Origin: Acidobacteriaceae bacterium UBA1307
GTDB lineage: Bacteria; Acidobacteriota; Terriglobia; Terriglobales; Acidobacteriaceae
Reading direction: 5' to 3'
DNA: 50,223 nt
Assembly (NCBI GenBank): GCA_002307235.1
Contig: DBTV01000043.1
Coordinates: forward strand, 1-50,223
In this document: positions 9,501 through 16,899 of the stretch, piece by piece
Numbering within the stretch: position 1 is the first letter of the stretch
Layout: the number at the start of each line of letters is the position of its first letter
Made by a program: the position numbers and the translations under genes
The notes under the pieces: generated by a model
Told to the model about the DNA's origin: nothing
The model's input: only the letters and a program-made list of their open reading frames with translations
Databases searched by the model: none

Positions 9501-9937
9501 CGCACCTCATAGATCATGCGGCCCGCCGTGTAGCTGGCCTCCACGCGGTCGGCCTCCGCCAGCCATTTGGCTCGTCCGTGCGCGCTCACGCCGAGCCGCA
9601 GATTACCGGCGTGGCCCGGCAGATAGAGCGAAAACTCCGGCAGATCGCCCGCATCAACACGAAAACCGTTGTTCGGACCGTAGAGGGGGCGGTTAAAAAA
9701 CTCGCTGCCATTCGCAATGGCGAAGCCGCGTTCGCGAGCCTGGTAGCGCATGGGCCGCGCCGTGGTCCCCTCAAGCAATGGCCGCACGCTTCCCGCAATC
9801 ACCTCAGGAGGCAGCGGCGCGCTCGATGCGCCGGGCTGCAGTTGCGCCTCTGTCCGAAGCTGGCTCATGGCCAGGGCCGCAGCGCTGGCTTCCATGAACT
9901 GCCGTCGGCTCCAACCGATCTTCCGCGTCTTCTCCAT
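6506..9937 (-). CDS. DUF4450 family six-hairpin glycosidase-like protein, Tat-exported
   Basis: Predicted extracytoplasmic carbohydrate-active enzyme. The N-terminus carries a twin-arginine signal (WSRRQFMEASAAALAMSQL, RR at about residues 11-12). Residues ~45-300 match the beta-rich DUF4450-type opening (RPMRYQARERGFAIANGSEFFNRP is read here in two parts: RPMRYQARERGFAI and NGSEFFNRPLYGPN). The middle (about 330-750) has the alpha/alpha-toroid look of six-hairpin glycosidases (GVAWRMPLAGWRGPYALDAL, HYDMNLVFFDALFRHLRWTG). A beta-sandwich tail follows. Length is 1143 aa from the ATG at 9937, which has GAGGAG 4 nt upstream. It is divergent from a CE12 rhamnogalacturonan acetylesterase, so action on pectin side chains is likely. 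The linkage cleaved cannot be read from sequence, and an alpha-L-rhamnosidase-like role is a guess. Confidence 0.75.
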   Translation of the reverse strand: MEKTRKIGWSRRQFMEASAAALAMSQLRTEAQLQPGASSAPLPPEVIAGSVRPLLEGTTARPMRYQARERGFAIANGSEFFNRPLYGPNNGFRVDAGDLPEFSLYLPGHAGNLRLGVSAHGRAKWLAEADRVEASYTAGRMIYEVRDALLGAGVVRVELLTAGVGASLLVRAEATNVGAGVALSWAFGGVSGRKGRRSGDIGCEAEPVARFFRLRPEECAKNVFTFSGAEAHLASPFCALALRFPRGAQLRIEDAEAWDRPVVATQSSTRRATERPILVGWTALEENRPALLAIAHIEKEPPEFDDLEDAFATRRAQLVAIANAVQATSPDACIDAAFAALNVAADAVWDEKQQCVMHGGVAWRMPLAGWRGPYALDALGAHRRMQQQVRHWIAQQNTEPVTTADPATGPFDAKTHQTRKEALLHSNGNLTKNHYDMNLVFFDALFRHLRWTGDLALAREIWPALQRHLAWEHRLFRRVYRTEDGRALPLYEAYAAIWASDNLQYNGGGVAHASAYNLFALRGAAQLAHLLGEDATAYEHEAALLAEGIEKLLWLPEGGVLAESKDLLGPQTAYDNPALWTLYHAIDSEAVNPAQSWQMVAERLHALRRVPVHGAGVPAGDWYLLSCSNWLPYMWSLNLLVLAEGVHMALALWQSGMNEEAFALLKGNLLDSMFQGITPGNFHMSSQLDAHRQEAQRDFADPIGITARALVEGLFGITPNLLEDKLTLRPGFPAHWDHAALAHPDFDYAWKREGRIETLAFTSRLSKPVALTLRLRARGTEVPEITLHGAHVAAHFDAEAVGTPAVVCTLPAAHAWTLRIAWRGAEPVKVPAARSLQKGAALALPAGVIVETIDDPQRCIAEGKIAAEGFHTVFARVRQGACRWRLPLSFAVASATPKIVPFASYSAAQMAPIDLDAELRDDLRTILTRDHSEPRSPYCSLAFPEQLIGGWSTMSLIFSVDDSGLRKAGGTLRTGVGVPFRTPTGNTPNARFLSYWSNDAQSFEVALHGRAVALALLVTGTTLPQTSRMRHGSITVRYADGGETVLPLVNPSTWWPIEQDFLLDDYLFVNEAALPARVDLATGATRILDAKNFKGKGREIPGGAATILGLALDPERELASVRFTCELYGMVVAVLGATLIRPR

Positions 9938-10032
9938 GCCGCTCCTCTGCCGGAATAACCTTTGATCCAAGAAAAAGATACGCCAATTTACCGATGCACG
10001 GCCAGCCCCCCGTCTTCTATATTGGTTTAAAT

Positions 10033-10047
10033 CAGAAATTATTTCTG
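10033..10047. promoter_or_regulatory. 15-bp palindrome, candidate operator between divergent polysaccharide genes
   Basis: CAGAAAT-T-ATTTCTG is a perfect 7-bp inverted repeat around one base. It lies in the 150-bp spacer between the DUF4450 gene (start 9937) and the CE12 gene (start 10087), close to AT-rich promoter-like sequence (TATATT at 10017-10022). A dimeric regulator controlling both genes would fit. No binding protein is encoded next door. Confidence 0.45.
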
Positions 10048-10086
10048 TAATCGTTGCCAGGCGCAGCGTCGATCAAAGGAGTCCTC

Positions 10087-11367
10087 GTGAAACTGCCCTT
10101 TCTTGCTCTTTTTGCCTTGAGTTGCCTCACGGTACACGCCCAGAATTTTGTCTGCGACGCGGCTCGTGTACCCAAGAACGCCGTGCGGCTGAGCGCCGAT
10201 GCGCAGTTTTCGACGACCACGCCGGGCTTTGACCTGCATACCGCGCCCGTTGTCCAAAAAAATTCTTGCGCGAGCGACAAGCCCTTCTTCTTTTCGGTGG
10301 CTCTGCCTGAGGGAAGCTACCGGGTCACGGTTGTGCTCGGTACTGATCAGCCGAGCGTTACGACTGTCCGCGCCGAGGCACGCCGTCTGATGCTCGAAAA
10401 AATCGAGACTGCCGCCAACCACTCAGCCACGCGCGTCTTTGACGTGAATCTGCGCCTGCCCGCCATTGCTGGTGACGAAAAGCATCACGTCAAGCTCAAG
10501 CCGCGCGAGGTGGGTGGTCTTGACTGGGATGGCAAGCTCACCCTCGAGTTCAACGGCACGCATCCAGGCTTCCGCTCGATTGCGATTGCGCCCATCCACG
10601 AGCCGACCATTTATCTGGCGGGTGACTCGACCGTTGTCGATCAGGATGTGGAGCCCTGGGCGGCCTGGGGCCAGATGCTGCCGCGCTTCTTCGCGCCGGG
10701 TGTCGTCATCGCCAATCACGGCGAGTCGGGCGAGACCGTGCGCAGCTTCGAGAGCGAACAGCGCTTTGCAAAAATCTTCTCTCAGATTCAAAAGGGCGAT
10801 ACCCTGTTCCTCCAGTTTGGTCACAACGATCAGAAGCCGGTCAACAAGGTTCCGCTCGATCTTTATAAGGAGCTGCTCACCAAATATATTGAGAAGACCC
10901 GCGCCGCCGGAGCCACGCCCGTGCTGGTCACCAGCATGTTCCGGCGCAACTTTGACGCGCATGGAAAGATCGTTGACACCATGGCCGGTTATCCGGACGC
11001 CATGCGCGCCGTGGCTGCCGCCGAGCATGTTGCGCTGATCGATTTGAATGCGATGAGCCGCACGCTCTTCGAGGCGCTCGGGCCCGAGGCCTCGCGCAAG
11101 GCCTTCATGCACTACGCGGCCAACAGCTTTCCGAACCAGACCGAAGCTATCGACGACGACACGCACTTCAACAGCTACGGCGCCTATGAACTGGCCCGCT
11201 GCATTGTCGAGGGAGTTCGCTCGAACCGGTTGCCGCTGGCGCAAAAGCTAGCCCGCGACGCCGGACGTTTCGATCCCGCGCATCCGGATTCGCTGACGGG
11301 TTTCCAACTGCCCTTGACGCCGATTCCGGCCAGGGAGGGCGATGTGACCAAGGTTCCGCAGATCTAG
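10087..11367 (+). CDS. Rhamnogalacturonan acetylesterase, CE12 family SGNH hydrolase, secreted
   Basis: Predicted to remove acetyl groups from the rhamnogalacturonan I backbone of pectin. A Sec signal peptide spans residues 1-18 (KLPFLALFALSCLTVHAQ). An N-terminal beta-rich module covers about 20-170, as in two-domain CE12 enzymes. The SGNH core has block I LAGDST (nucleophile Ser near residue 181), the Asn block FGHNDQKP and the C-terminal DTHFNSYG carrying the catalytic Asp/His. I chose the GTG at 10087 because AAAGGAG sits 5-6 nt upstream and the signal peptide starts there. A second CE12 gene lies at 42346. Confidence 0.88.
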   Translation: MKLPFLALFALSCLTVHAQNFVCDAARVPKNAVRLSADAQFSTTTPGFDLHTAPVVQKNSCASDKPFFFSVALPEGSYRVTVVLGTDQPSVTTVRAEARRLMLEKIETAANHSATRVFDVNLRLPAIAGDEKHHVKLKPREVGGLDWDGKLTLEFNGTHPGFRSIAIAPIHEPTIYLAGDSTVVDQDVEPWAAWGQMLPRFFAPGVVIANHGESGETVRSFESEQRFAKIFSQIQKGDTLFLQFGHNDQKPVNKVPLDLYKELLTKYIEKTRAAGATPVLVTSMFRRNFDAHGKIVDTMAGYPDAMRAVAAAEHVALIDLNAMSRTLFEALGPEASRKAFMHYAANSFPNQTEAIDDDTHFNSYGAYELARCIVEGVRSNRLPLAQKLARDAGRFDPAHPDSLTGFQLPLTPIPAREGDVTKVPQI

Positions 11368-11398
11368 GGGGTATCGCCATAGGCTCAAACGCACGAGA

Positions 11399-11428
11399 AC
11401 GCAGACCGGGCCTTGCGCCCGGTCGCGT
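11399..11428 (+). terminator. Terminator-like hairpin after the CE12 gene
   Basis: GACCGGGC pairs with GCCCGGTC around a 5-nt loop, extended by ACGC/GCGT with one bulged A. Only a short T-run (CGTTT) follows. Confidence 0.6.
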
Positions 11429-11447
11429 CGTTTGGATTCATGGTGTG

Positions 11448-11711
11448 CTACTGCATGGGGCGAAAACAGATTCGTTCGCCGTCCAGACGATACTCGGCCG
11501 AACAGTCCTCGGCACCGCAGATCATCGGCTCATAGCCGATCAACTGCCGCCGGGTAATCAGCCCCAAGGTTCCGCAACGCGGGCAGGACATGACGGCGAC
11601 AAAGGGATTCTGCGCCTGCCCCAGCTTGGCCTGGTTTTCCAGAACAAAGATCGTTCCGGGGTCCATTCTCTCCGGGATCCACTCTTCCAGATACTGCAAG
11701 TCGGCTGACAT
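11448..11711 (-). CDS. Small zinc-ribbon-like hypothetical protein (87 aa)
   Basis: Family not recognised. Visible features are an N-terminal acidic half (MSADLQYLEEWIPERMDPGT) and a likely zinc site made of SCPRCG and ICGAEDC about 20 residues later. The fold is likely a small zinc ribbon. The ATG at 11711 has GGAGG 5 nt upstream; an ATG at 11723 is possible. Downstream, towards the convergent CE12 gene, lies the hairpin at 11399-11428. Confidence 0.6.
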   Translation of the reverse strand: MSADLQYLEEWIPERMDPGTIFVLENQAKLGQAQNPFVAVMSCPRCGTLGLITRRQLIGYEPMICGAEDCSAEYRLDGERICFRPMQ

Positions 11712-11845
11712 CGTACCCTCCACAGATGGATGGTTGAGCCACTTCTGCCTTGAACGAACAGGCTCGACGAACTACAGCACGCTGCGCAGGCCAGGTTTCG
11801 GCCATCAATTGGAATCAGTCTCCACGTACTCCCGCCAGAAGTCAA

Positions 11846-11871
11846 TGGGCAACTCGAAGAGGAGTTGCCCA
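11846..11871 (-). terminator. Hairpin downstream of the lytic transglycosylase gene
   Basis: TGGGCAACTC pairs perfectly with GAGTTGCCCA around a 6-nt loop, 42 nt past the stop of the minus-strand gene. There is no strong T-run. The rest of 11712-11912 shows no gene. Confidence 0.5.
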
Positions 11872-11912
11872 CCTGGGTTCATAGCTGTCCCGGCTTGCAT
11901 CTGTTTTTCCGC

Positions 11913-14531
11913 TTATCGGGACGTGGCGGCCGGATGCGTCCGCGCATATTCGTCGATGGACCGATACATTTCGACGTTGCGCAGAATGGCCTGTACGTAC
12001 TCGCGGGTCTGCGTAAATGGAATGGATTCAACAAATTCGTCGATGCCGCGGTAAGAGCCTGACGACTTCCAGTCGACCACGCGACCGTCACCGGCGTTGT
12101 AGGCTGCCAGCACATATTCTTCGACACCGCCAAATTTATCGAGCAACTGGCGCAGATTCCGCGTGCCCAGCCGGATATTCGTCTCCGGATCGAGAAGCTG
12201 ATAGGTCTGGAAGCGCGACAGACCTTCTTCGCGGGCCAGCGCTTTGCCGGTCGAGGGCAGCAGCTGCATCAGGCCGTAGGCGTTGGCATAGGAGACCACC
12301 GAGGGGTTGAACTCCGACTCCTGCCGGATCAGCGAGGCCACAAAATACGGATCGAGATGGTTCTTCGCCGATTCGGCCCTGATCATCTCCCACCACGGCT
12401 GCGGATAAAGGATGCGCCAGTAGGCCAGCGGAAGCGAGCCAATGGGCATGGAGGCTGCCGAGGGCAGTGCACGCTTGGCCACGCGCAGCGCATGATAGGT
12501 TTCGCCATAGGAGGCGTAGATCTGGGCCTCGGCCATGCCGCTTGATGCGGCAAACTCCGGATCGGCGCCAATCTCGCGCGCCACATAATCATTCAGTCCG
12601 GCATTGGCCAGCAGCCGAGCCTTGGCCAGATGCGGGCTCGCCTCGGGAAAACTCTCCACCGGCTTCGGTGCGGGCGCGGGCTGAAAGTTTTCGATCGTGG
12701 CATCGGCGACCGGCGTCGTATTGCCAAGATAGGCCAGCCGCGCACGCGCCTGCTGCGCGTAATAGAAATGCGGGTAGCCGCGCACCACGGCACGATAATT
12801 TGCCGCTGCCCTGGCCGGATTGTTCTCGTTCAACTCATAGAGTCGGCCGCGCCAGTAAAGCGCCGCCGCTGTTTCGGGCGATGTGGGAAACAGCCGGATC
12901 TGTGCCTCGATCAGCCGCGTCGCATCGGCATAGAGCCCAAGCCGATAGCTCAGCCAGGCCGCCTTCCAGTGCGCCAGCGAGGCATTTTTTGCCGAGGGCA
13001 CGCGATCAGAAAGAGAGCCATAATACTGGATCGCGAGCGGGTAGTTGCGCTTGAGCAGATACATGTTGCCGCTTGAAAACAGCGCCTCGGCCAGCCACTG
13101 GCTGTGTGGATATCGCTGCTGCATCTGGGCGACGATCTGCTGCTGATCGGACTCGCTGTCGCGGTCGCGCGCCAGCTCCATCAGCAGATACATGCGCCGC
13201 GCTCCGGCCTCGTCGTCGGTGTCGGCCAGCGCCTCGGCCGCCGCGCGCGTCAGCCGCTTCAGCTTCCAGTCGCACATGGCAGCGGCAGCAAGAAACTCGT
13301 TGCGCTGTGCCTCGCTCGTGCCAGGGAGATTGGCCAGCAGACGATACTGTTCCGCCGCATCGCTGAAGCGCTTGCCGCCATAGTAGGCATCGGCCAGACT
13401 CTTGCGCTCGGTCACGCTCAGGCTCAGTTCCACACCCATCGCGGCCAGCCTCGCGCGGGCCTGCTGCGCCTCACCGCTGAGCGGATGCGCAATCAGAATT
13501 CCGCGAAAGATGCGCTCGGCCGCGCTGGTCTCGTTGAGCGCGAGCGCCACCTGCCCCTGCACCAACTGGAATCCGGGCCGGTCCTCGGCCGCCAGTCCCT
13601 GCGCATCGGCCAGCACCTTGCGCGCGTCGGCAATGCGGCCAAGACCGAGCAGAACGCTGGCCTCAAGCTCCGGTGCCTGTTCGTCGAAGATGCTATCCGG
13701 GTAGCGGTCGGTGTAGCTATGCAGCAGCTCTTCGGCCGCCGCATCGTTGCCCGCCGCGTGGCTTGCCTCGGCGCCTAAAAACTGCGCGTAGTCGTCGAGC
13801 TGGCCTCCGGCCGCGTCGCTCTGCCGCAGAGCCGTGGCCGCATCGGCATAGCGCTTGTCGAGCATATAGGCGTGGCCAAGCGCCAGATAGGCCGCTGCCG
13901 CCACATCGCCCGCGTGATTGCGCGCATAGGCTGCCACGCCCGCATAAGCCTCGGCCGTGCGCAGATTCGCCAACTGCTGCGCCATCGGCCGCAGCTCGCT
14001 CGATGCCACGAAGGCCTTGCGGATCGCCGTTGTCTGCGCGGCGCGCGCCTCGCGGCTGGCCTGCGCGTGGCGACTCTTCGGCTTGCGGCTCTTTTTGCTT
14101 TTGCCGCGCCGCGTCGAGGTTGCATCCTCGTCCGAGGCTGCGACCGCCTTCGCATGCGCGCTTCTTTTGCCGGAATTTTTTGGCGCAATCCCGTCATCGA
14201 GCGCGCTGGCACTGCTCTTCGCCTTGCGCGAGGACTTCGCCGTCCGGGCCGGAGCATCGTCCTCGGCGGATTTTTTCTTTTTTGCCGATTTTTTCGTGCT
14301 CGCGGCCGGCGCGGCCTGCTCGGCGGCATCGGCTTTGGCCGTCTTTTTCTGGCCCTTGCGTGTCTTTGCGGTCGGCGCGTCGGCGTCGGCCTTTTCCGCG
14401 CTGTGCGCCTTTGAGGACTTGCCTGCTCCGGCCATCGTAGCCGGTTGAAAAAGCACCGAAACCGCAAGCAGCAGCGCCAGCATGCGCGCCGCCGAACCCG
14501 AAAATCCTGCCCAAGAAAAAACGACCTTCAT
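11913..14531 (-). CDS. Slt70-like soluble lytic murein transglycosylase with TPR-type superhelix
   Basis: Predicted periplasmic enzyme cleaving the MurNAc-GlcNAc bond with formation of 1,6-anhydroMurNAc. The order is a signal or anchor segment (about 16-35, ARMLALLLAVSVLFQPATMA), a very basic Lys/Ala/Ser-rich stretch (about 38-150), helical TPR-like repeats (about 170-680), and the C-terminal SLT domain. The catalytic Glu is about residue 738 in IRQESEFNP, followed by YGLMQLLPSTG and VLAAYNAGDGRV, the standard motifs. No Shine-Dalgarno is seen; TAGAGT lies 6 nt before the ATG. Length is 872 aa, longer than the roughly 640 aa of E. coli Slt70 because of the basic linker. Confidence 0.88.
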   Translation of the reverse strand: MKVVFSWAGFSGSAARMLALLLAVSVLFQPATMAGAGKSSKAHSAEKADADAPTAKTRKGQKKTAKADAAEQAAPAASTKKSAKKKKSAEDDAPARTAKSSRKAKSSASALDDGIAPKNSGKRSAHAKAVAASDEDATSTRRGKSKKSRKPKSRHAQASREARAAQTTAIRKAFVASSELRPMAQQLANLRTAEAYAGVAAYARNHAGDVAAAAYLALGHAYMLDKRYADAATALRQSDAAGGQLDDYAQFLGAEASHAAGNDAAAEELLHSYTDRYPDSIFDEQAPELEASVLLGLGRIADARKVLADAQGLAAEDRPGFQLVQGQVALALNETSAAERIFRGILIAHPLSGEAQQARARLAAMGVELSLSVTERKSLADAYYGGKRFSDAAEQYRLLANLPGTSEAQRNEFLAAAAMCDWKLKRLTRAAAEALADTDDEAGARRMYLLMELARDRDSESDQQQIVAQMQQRYPHSQWLAEALFSSGNMYLLKRNYPLAIQYYGSLSDRVPSAKNASLAHWKAAWLSYRLGLYADATRLIEAQIRLFPTSPETAAALYWRGRLYELNENNPARAAANYRAVVRGYPHFYYAQQARARLAYLGNTTPVADATIENFQPAPAPKPVESFPEASPHLAKARLLANAGLNDYVAREIGADPEFAASSGMAEAQIYASYGETYHALRVAKRALPSAASMPIGSLPLAYWRILYPQPWWEMIRAESAKNHLDPYFVASLIRQESEFNPSVVSYANAYGLMQLLPSTGKALAREEGLSRFQTYQLLDPETNIRLGTRNLRQLLDKFGGVEEYVLAAYNAGDGRVVDWKSSGSYRGIDEFVESIPFTQTREYVQAILRNVEMYRSIDEYARTHPAATSR

Positions 14532-14646
14532 AGCAACACTCTATTCCGGATTCACAGCGCGCCGCCACCGCCGAACCAGGGCTGTTACCGTTTGCGGCAG
14601 GAATCGGCATTGATTCCCGCTTTGTGTCACAGTGCGGGGATCTCGT

Positions 14647-14675
14647 TTGTTCTCCGCACCCCGCTCCTTTACACT
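14647..14675 (+). promoter_or_regulatory. Predicted sigma-70-like promoter for the ECF sigma gene
   Basis: TTGTTC (14647-14652), a 17-nt spacer and TACACT (14670-14675) lie 59 nt ahead of the chosen start at 14734. The match is moderate. Confidence 0.45.
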
Positions 14676-14733
14676 GGAGATGTTGCCTTTTTACAAGAAA
14701 GAAAAAACGCAACCTTTTTTGCAACCAACACCC

Positions 14734-15402
14734 ATGACGACCATCCAATCGATAGCGGACGAGTCCGAGCAGCACCCCGATCTTGCTCTTGTCGCAAGAG
14801 CCCGCGGCGGTGATGTTTCGGCCTACGATGCCCTGGTTCGCAAGTACGAGCGCCAAATCTTCCGGATCGCGCAACACATTACGCAGAACCGCGAAGACGC
14901 CGAGGACGTGATGCAAGACTCGTTCCTCAAGGCCTACGAAAAGCTGGACCAGTTCCAGGGAAACTCGAAGTTTTACACATGGCTGGTGCGGATCTCCGTC
15001 AACGAAAGCCTGATGCGCCTGCGCAAGCGGCGCACCGGAAAGATGGTCTCGATCGACGAAGATCTGGAGACCGAAGAAGGCTCTGTGCCGCGCGATCTGG
15101 CCGACTGGGCGCCCGATCCGGAGCAGAACTACACCCAAACCGAGCTTGGCGAGATTCTGGAAAAAACCATCAAGGGTCTGCCGCCGGGCTTCAAGGTCGT
15201 CTTCGAGTTGCGCGATGTGCAGGGGCTTTCGACCGAGGATACGGCCGAGGCGCTCGGATTGAGCGTACCTGCCGTCAAATCACGTCTGCTGCGCGCGCGG
15301 CTTCAGTTGCGCGAGCGGCTCAGCCGTTATTTTCACAAAAAACAGGGAACCAGCCCCATGGGACATTCGCTCAAGGGCCGTGCGGCATCGGAGGGTAAGT
15401 AG
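14734..15402 (+). CDS. ECF (RpoE-like) RNA polymerase sigma factor
   Basis: Directs RNA polymerase to a stress-type regulon. Region 2 is YDALVRKYERQIFRIAQHI and NREDAEDVMQDSFLKAYEKL; the helix WLVRISVNESLMRLRKRR follows. Region 4 is LPPGFKVVFELRDVQGLS with the HTH TEDTAEALGLSVPAVKSRLL. Length is 223 aa from ATG 14734. This start lacks a clear Shine-Dalgarno but lies sensibly downstream of the predicted promoter; ATG 14680 would sit 4 nt from the -10 box. The next gene, 5 nt downstream, is its probable anti-sigma factor. Confidence 0.9.
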   Translation: MTTIQSIADESEQHPDLALVARARGGDVSAYDALVRKYERQIFRIAQHITQNREDAEDVMQDSFLKAYEKLDQFQGNSKFYTWLVRISVNESLMRLRKRRTGKMVSIDEDLETEEGSVPRDLADWAPDPEQNYTQTELGEILEKTIKGLPPGFKVVFELRDVQGLSTEDTAEALGLSVPAVKSRLLRARLQLRERLSRYFHKKQGTSPMGHSLKGRAASEGK

Positions 15403-15407
15403 CTGAG

Positions 15408-15644
15408 ATGACCTGCAAGGAGTTTCTCGCCCATCTTGATGATCTGATCGACGGTTCGATTTCACCGGAGATCCGCGCCGAACTTGAGACGCATTTGCAC
15501 TGCTGCGAACACTGCGAGGTCGTCTTCAATACGACCCGCAAGACGATTCAGGTCTACCGCTCGAATGAGCTCTACGATCTGCCGGAGAATCTGCGCGATC
15601 GTCTCCATGCGGCCATCATGGCCCGCTGCAAAAAAAGCAGCTAG
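15408..15644 (+). CDS. Zinc-binding anti-sigma factor (zf-HC2/ZAS type), soluble
   Basis: Likely binds and inhibits the sigma factor encoded just upstream. The motif Cys3, His29-x3-Cys33-x2-Cys36 (ETHLHCCEHCEV) is the ZAS signature that binds zinc and can act as a redox switch. No membrane segment is present in its 78 residues, so it should be cytoplasmic, unlike typical RseA-type anti-sigmas. It is translationally close to the sigma gene and followed by a strong terminator, making a two-gene operon. Confidence 0.85.
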   Translation: MTCKEFLAHLDDLIDGSISPEIRAELETHLHCCEHCEVVFNTTRKTIQVYRSNELYDLPENLRDRLHAAIMARCKKSS

Positions 15645-15672
15645 CAGTTTTTATCTACAGAAATTTTTCTTC

Positions 15673-15706
15673 AAAGAAGACCCCGGAACCTCCGGGGTCT
15701 TTCTTT
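15673..15706 (+). terminator. Rho-independent terminator of the sigma/anti-sigma operon
   Basis: AGACCCCGGA pairs with TCCGGGGTCT around a 3-nt loop (15678-15700), followed by TTCTTT. Confidence 0.9.
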
Positions 15707-15773
15707 GGGCGGCAGTGCTCCGCGCGTCCGTGTTCTACAATCCATCCATACACTTCCATACAAGGTGGGCACC

Positions 15774-16778
15774 ATGAAACTCGCGCAACGCATTGCCTGC
15801 GTCTGTCTTCTATCACTGACATCCGTCTCGTTGCTCGCGGCCCAGGCCACGGCAGCGCCGAAGGAATTCGACGTCGCCACCATCAAGCCATCGGCGCCGC
15901 TCGATCTGGCCAAGCTTGCCGCCGATGTGCAGGCCGGTAAGATGCCGCACCTCGGTGCCTTTGTTGACGCCTCGCATGCCGAGTATGTCTACATGTCGCT
16001 GAAGGCGCTGCTGGCCGAGGCCTACAAGCTCAAGGACTACCAGATCACCGGCCCCGACTGGCTTGCAACCGAGCACTTCGACATCAACGCCAAGCTGCCC
16101 GAGGGCGCTACCAAAGACGATGTTCCCGCCCTGTTGCAGGCCCTGCTCGCCGACCGCTTCAAGCTGACGGCGCACAAGAGCATCGACGAGCACAAGGTGC
16201 TGGCGCTCATCATCGGAAAAAACGGTGCGAAGCTCAAGGTCTCGCCGCCCGATCCGGCACCAGCGGCCGATGCGCCGTTGAAGTCCGGCGAAACCGAGCT
16301 CAAGGGCAAAGACGGCGCGCTACGCATCAAGAAGAACTCCGATGGCTCCGTCACCATGGACATGGGCGAGAAGGGCATCATCACGCAGCGGGTCGACATG
16401 CAGGAGCAATCGCTGCATCTCGATTCGAGCAAGGTCACGATGGATGGCTTTGCCGAGATGCTCACCAAGGTATTGCAGATGGGGGGCGGCAAGGGCCGTC
16501 AGGTCGTCGATCAGACCGGCCTCAAAGGCAACTTCCAGGTTGCGATCGATCTATCGCTGGCCGATCTGATGGCCTTCGCCAAGGAACAGGCCAAGGCGAT
16601 GGGCATGTCTCTGCCTCCGGGCGCTGGTGGCGCCGACTCTGCCTTGCCCGCCGCGCCGAGCGGTGGCACGTCGATCTACGCCTCGGTCGAAAAGCTCGGC
16701 CTCAAGCTTGAGGAGCGCAAGCTGCCCGTCGAGCAGCTCGTCATCGACCACATCGAAAAGACGCCGACGGCGAATTAA
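15774..16778 (+). CDS. TIGR03435 'soil-associated' family protein, secreted
   Basis: Function unknown; the family is greatly expanded in soil Acidobacteriota. A signal peptide covers residues 1-25 (MKLAQRIACVCLLSLTSVSL). The family hallmark FDVATIKPS follows at about residue 32. Further typical blocks are SLKALLAEAYKLKDYQITGP, FDINAKLPEG, LLQALLADRFKLTAHK, VVDQTGLKGNFQVAIDL and the C-terminal KLGLKLEERKLPVEQLVIDH ending EKTPTAN. The ATG at 15774 has AAGGTGGG upstream. It is convergent with the S10 peptidase gene. A second member is at 40951. Confidence 0.88.
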   Translation: MKLAQRIACVCLLSLTSVSLLAAQATAAPKEFDVATIKPSAPLDLAKLAADVQAGKMPHLGAFVDASHAEYVYMSLKALLAEAYKLKDYQITGPDWLATEHFDINAKLPEGATKDDVPALLQALLADRFKLTAHKSIDEHKVLALIIGKNGAKLKVSPPDPAPAADAPLKSGETELKGKDGALRIKKNSDGSVTMDMGEKGIITQRVDMQEQSLHLDSSKVTMDGFAEMLTKVLQMGGGKGRQVVDQTGLKGNFQVAIDLSLADLMAFAKEQAKAMGMSLPPGAGGADSALPAAPSGGTSIYASVEKLGLKLEERKLPVEQLVIDHIEKTPTAN

Positions 16779-16784
16779 AAGACT

Positions 16785-16828
16785 GGGACCAAGGAAACGA
16801 GGGACTAGGATCTAGGGACCAGGGACTA
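16785..16828. repeat. Degenerate GGGACYA repeat
   Basis: GGGACCA or GGGACTA occurs at 16785, 16801, 16815 and 16822 in a purine-rich stretch just after the TIGR03435 gene. It looks like a small decayed direct repeat. Confidence 0.4.
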
Positions 16829-16854
16829 CGAGAGTATGAGAGAAGAAGGGAAGA

Positions 16855-16892
16855 GGGAGCAGGGAACAGTTTCTTGACTGTCCGCTGCTCCC
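16855..16892. terminator. Terminator-like hairpin between convergent genes
   Basis: GGGAGCAG pairs with CTGCTCCC, and inside it ACAGT pairs with ACTGT around TTCTTG. It sits 8 nt from the stop of the minus-strand peptidase gene. Confidence 0.6.
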
Positions 16893-16899
16893 TTATGCT

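Noticed and set aside
8687..9958. 423-aa plus-strand ORF opposite the DUF4450 gene
   Set aside because: Its Arg/Ala/His-rich composition has no motif and lies fully antisense to a protein with a Tat signal and consistent domains.
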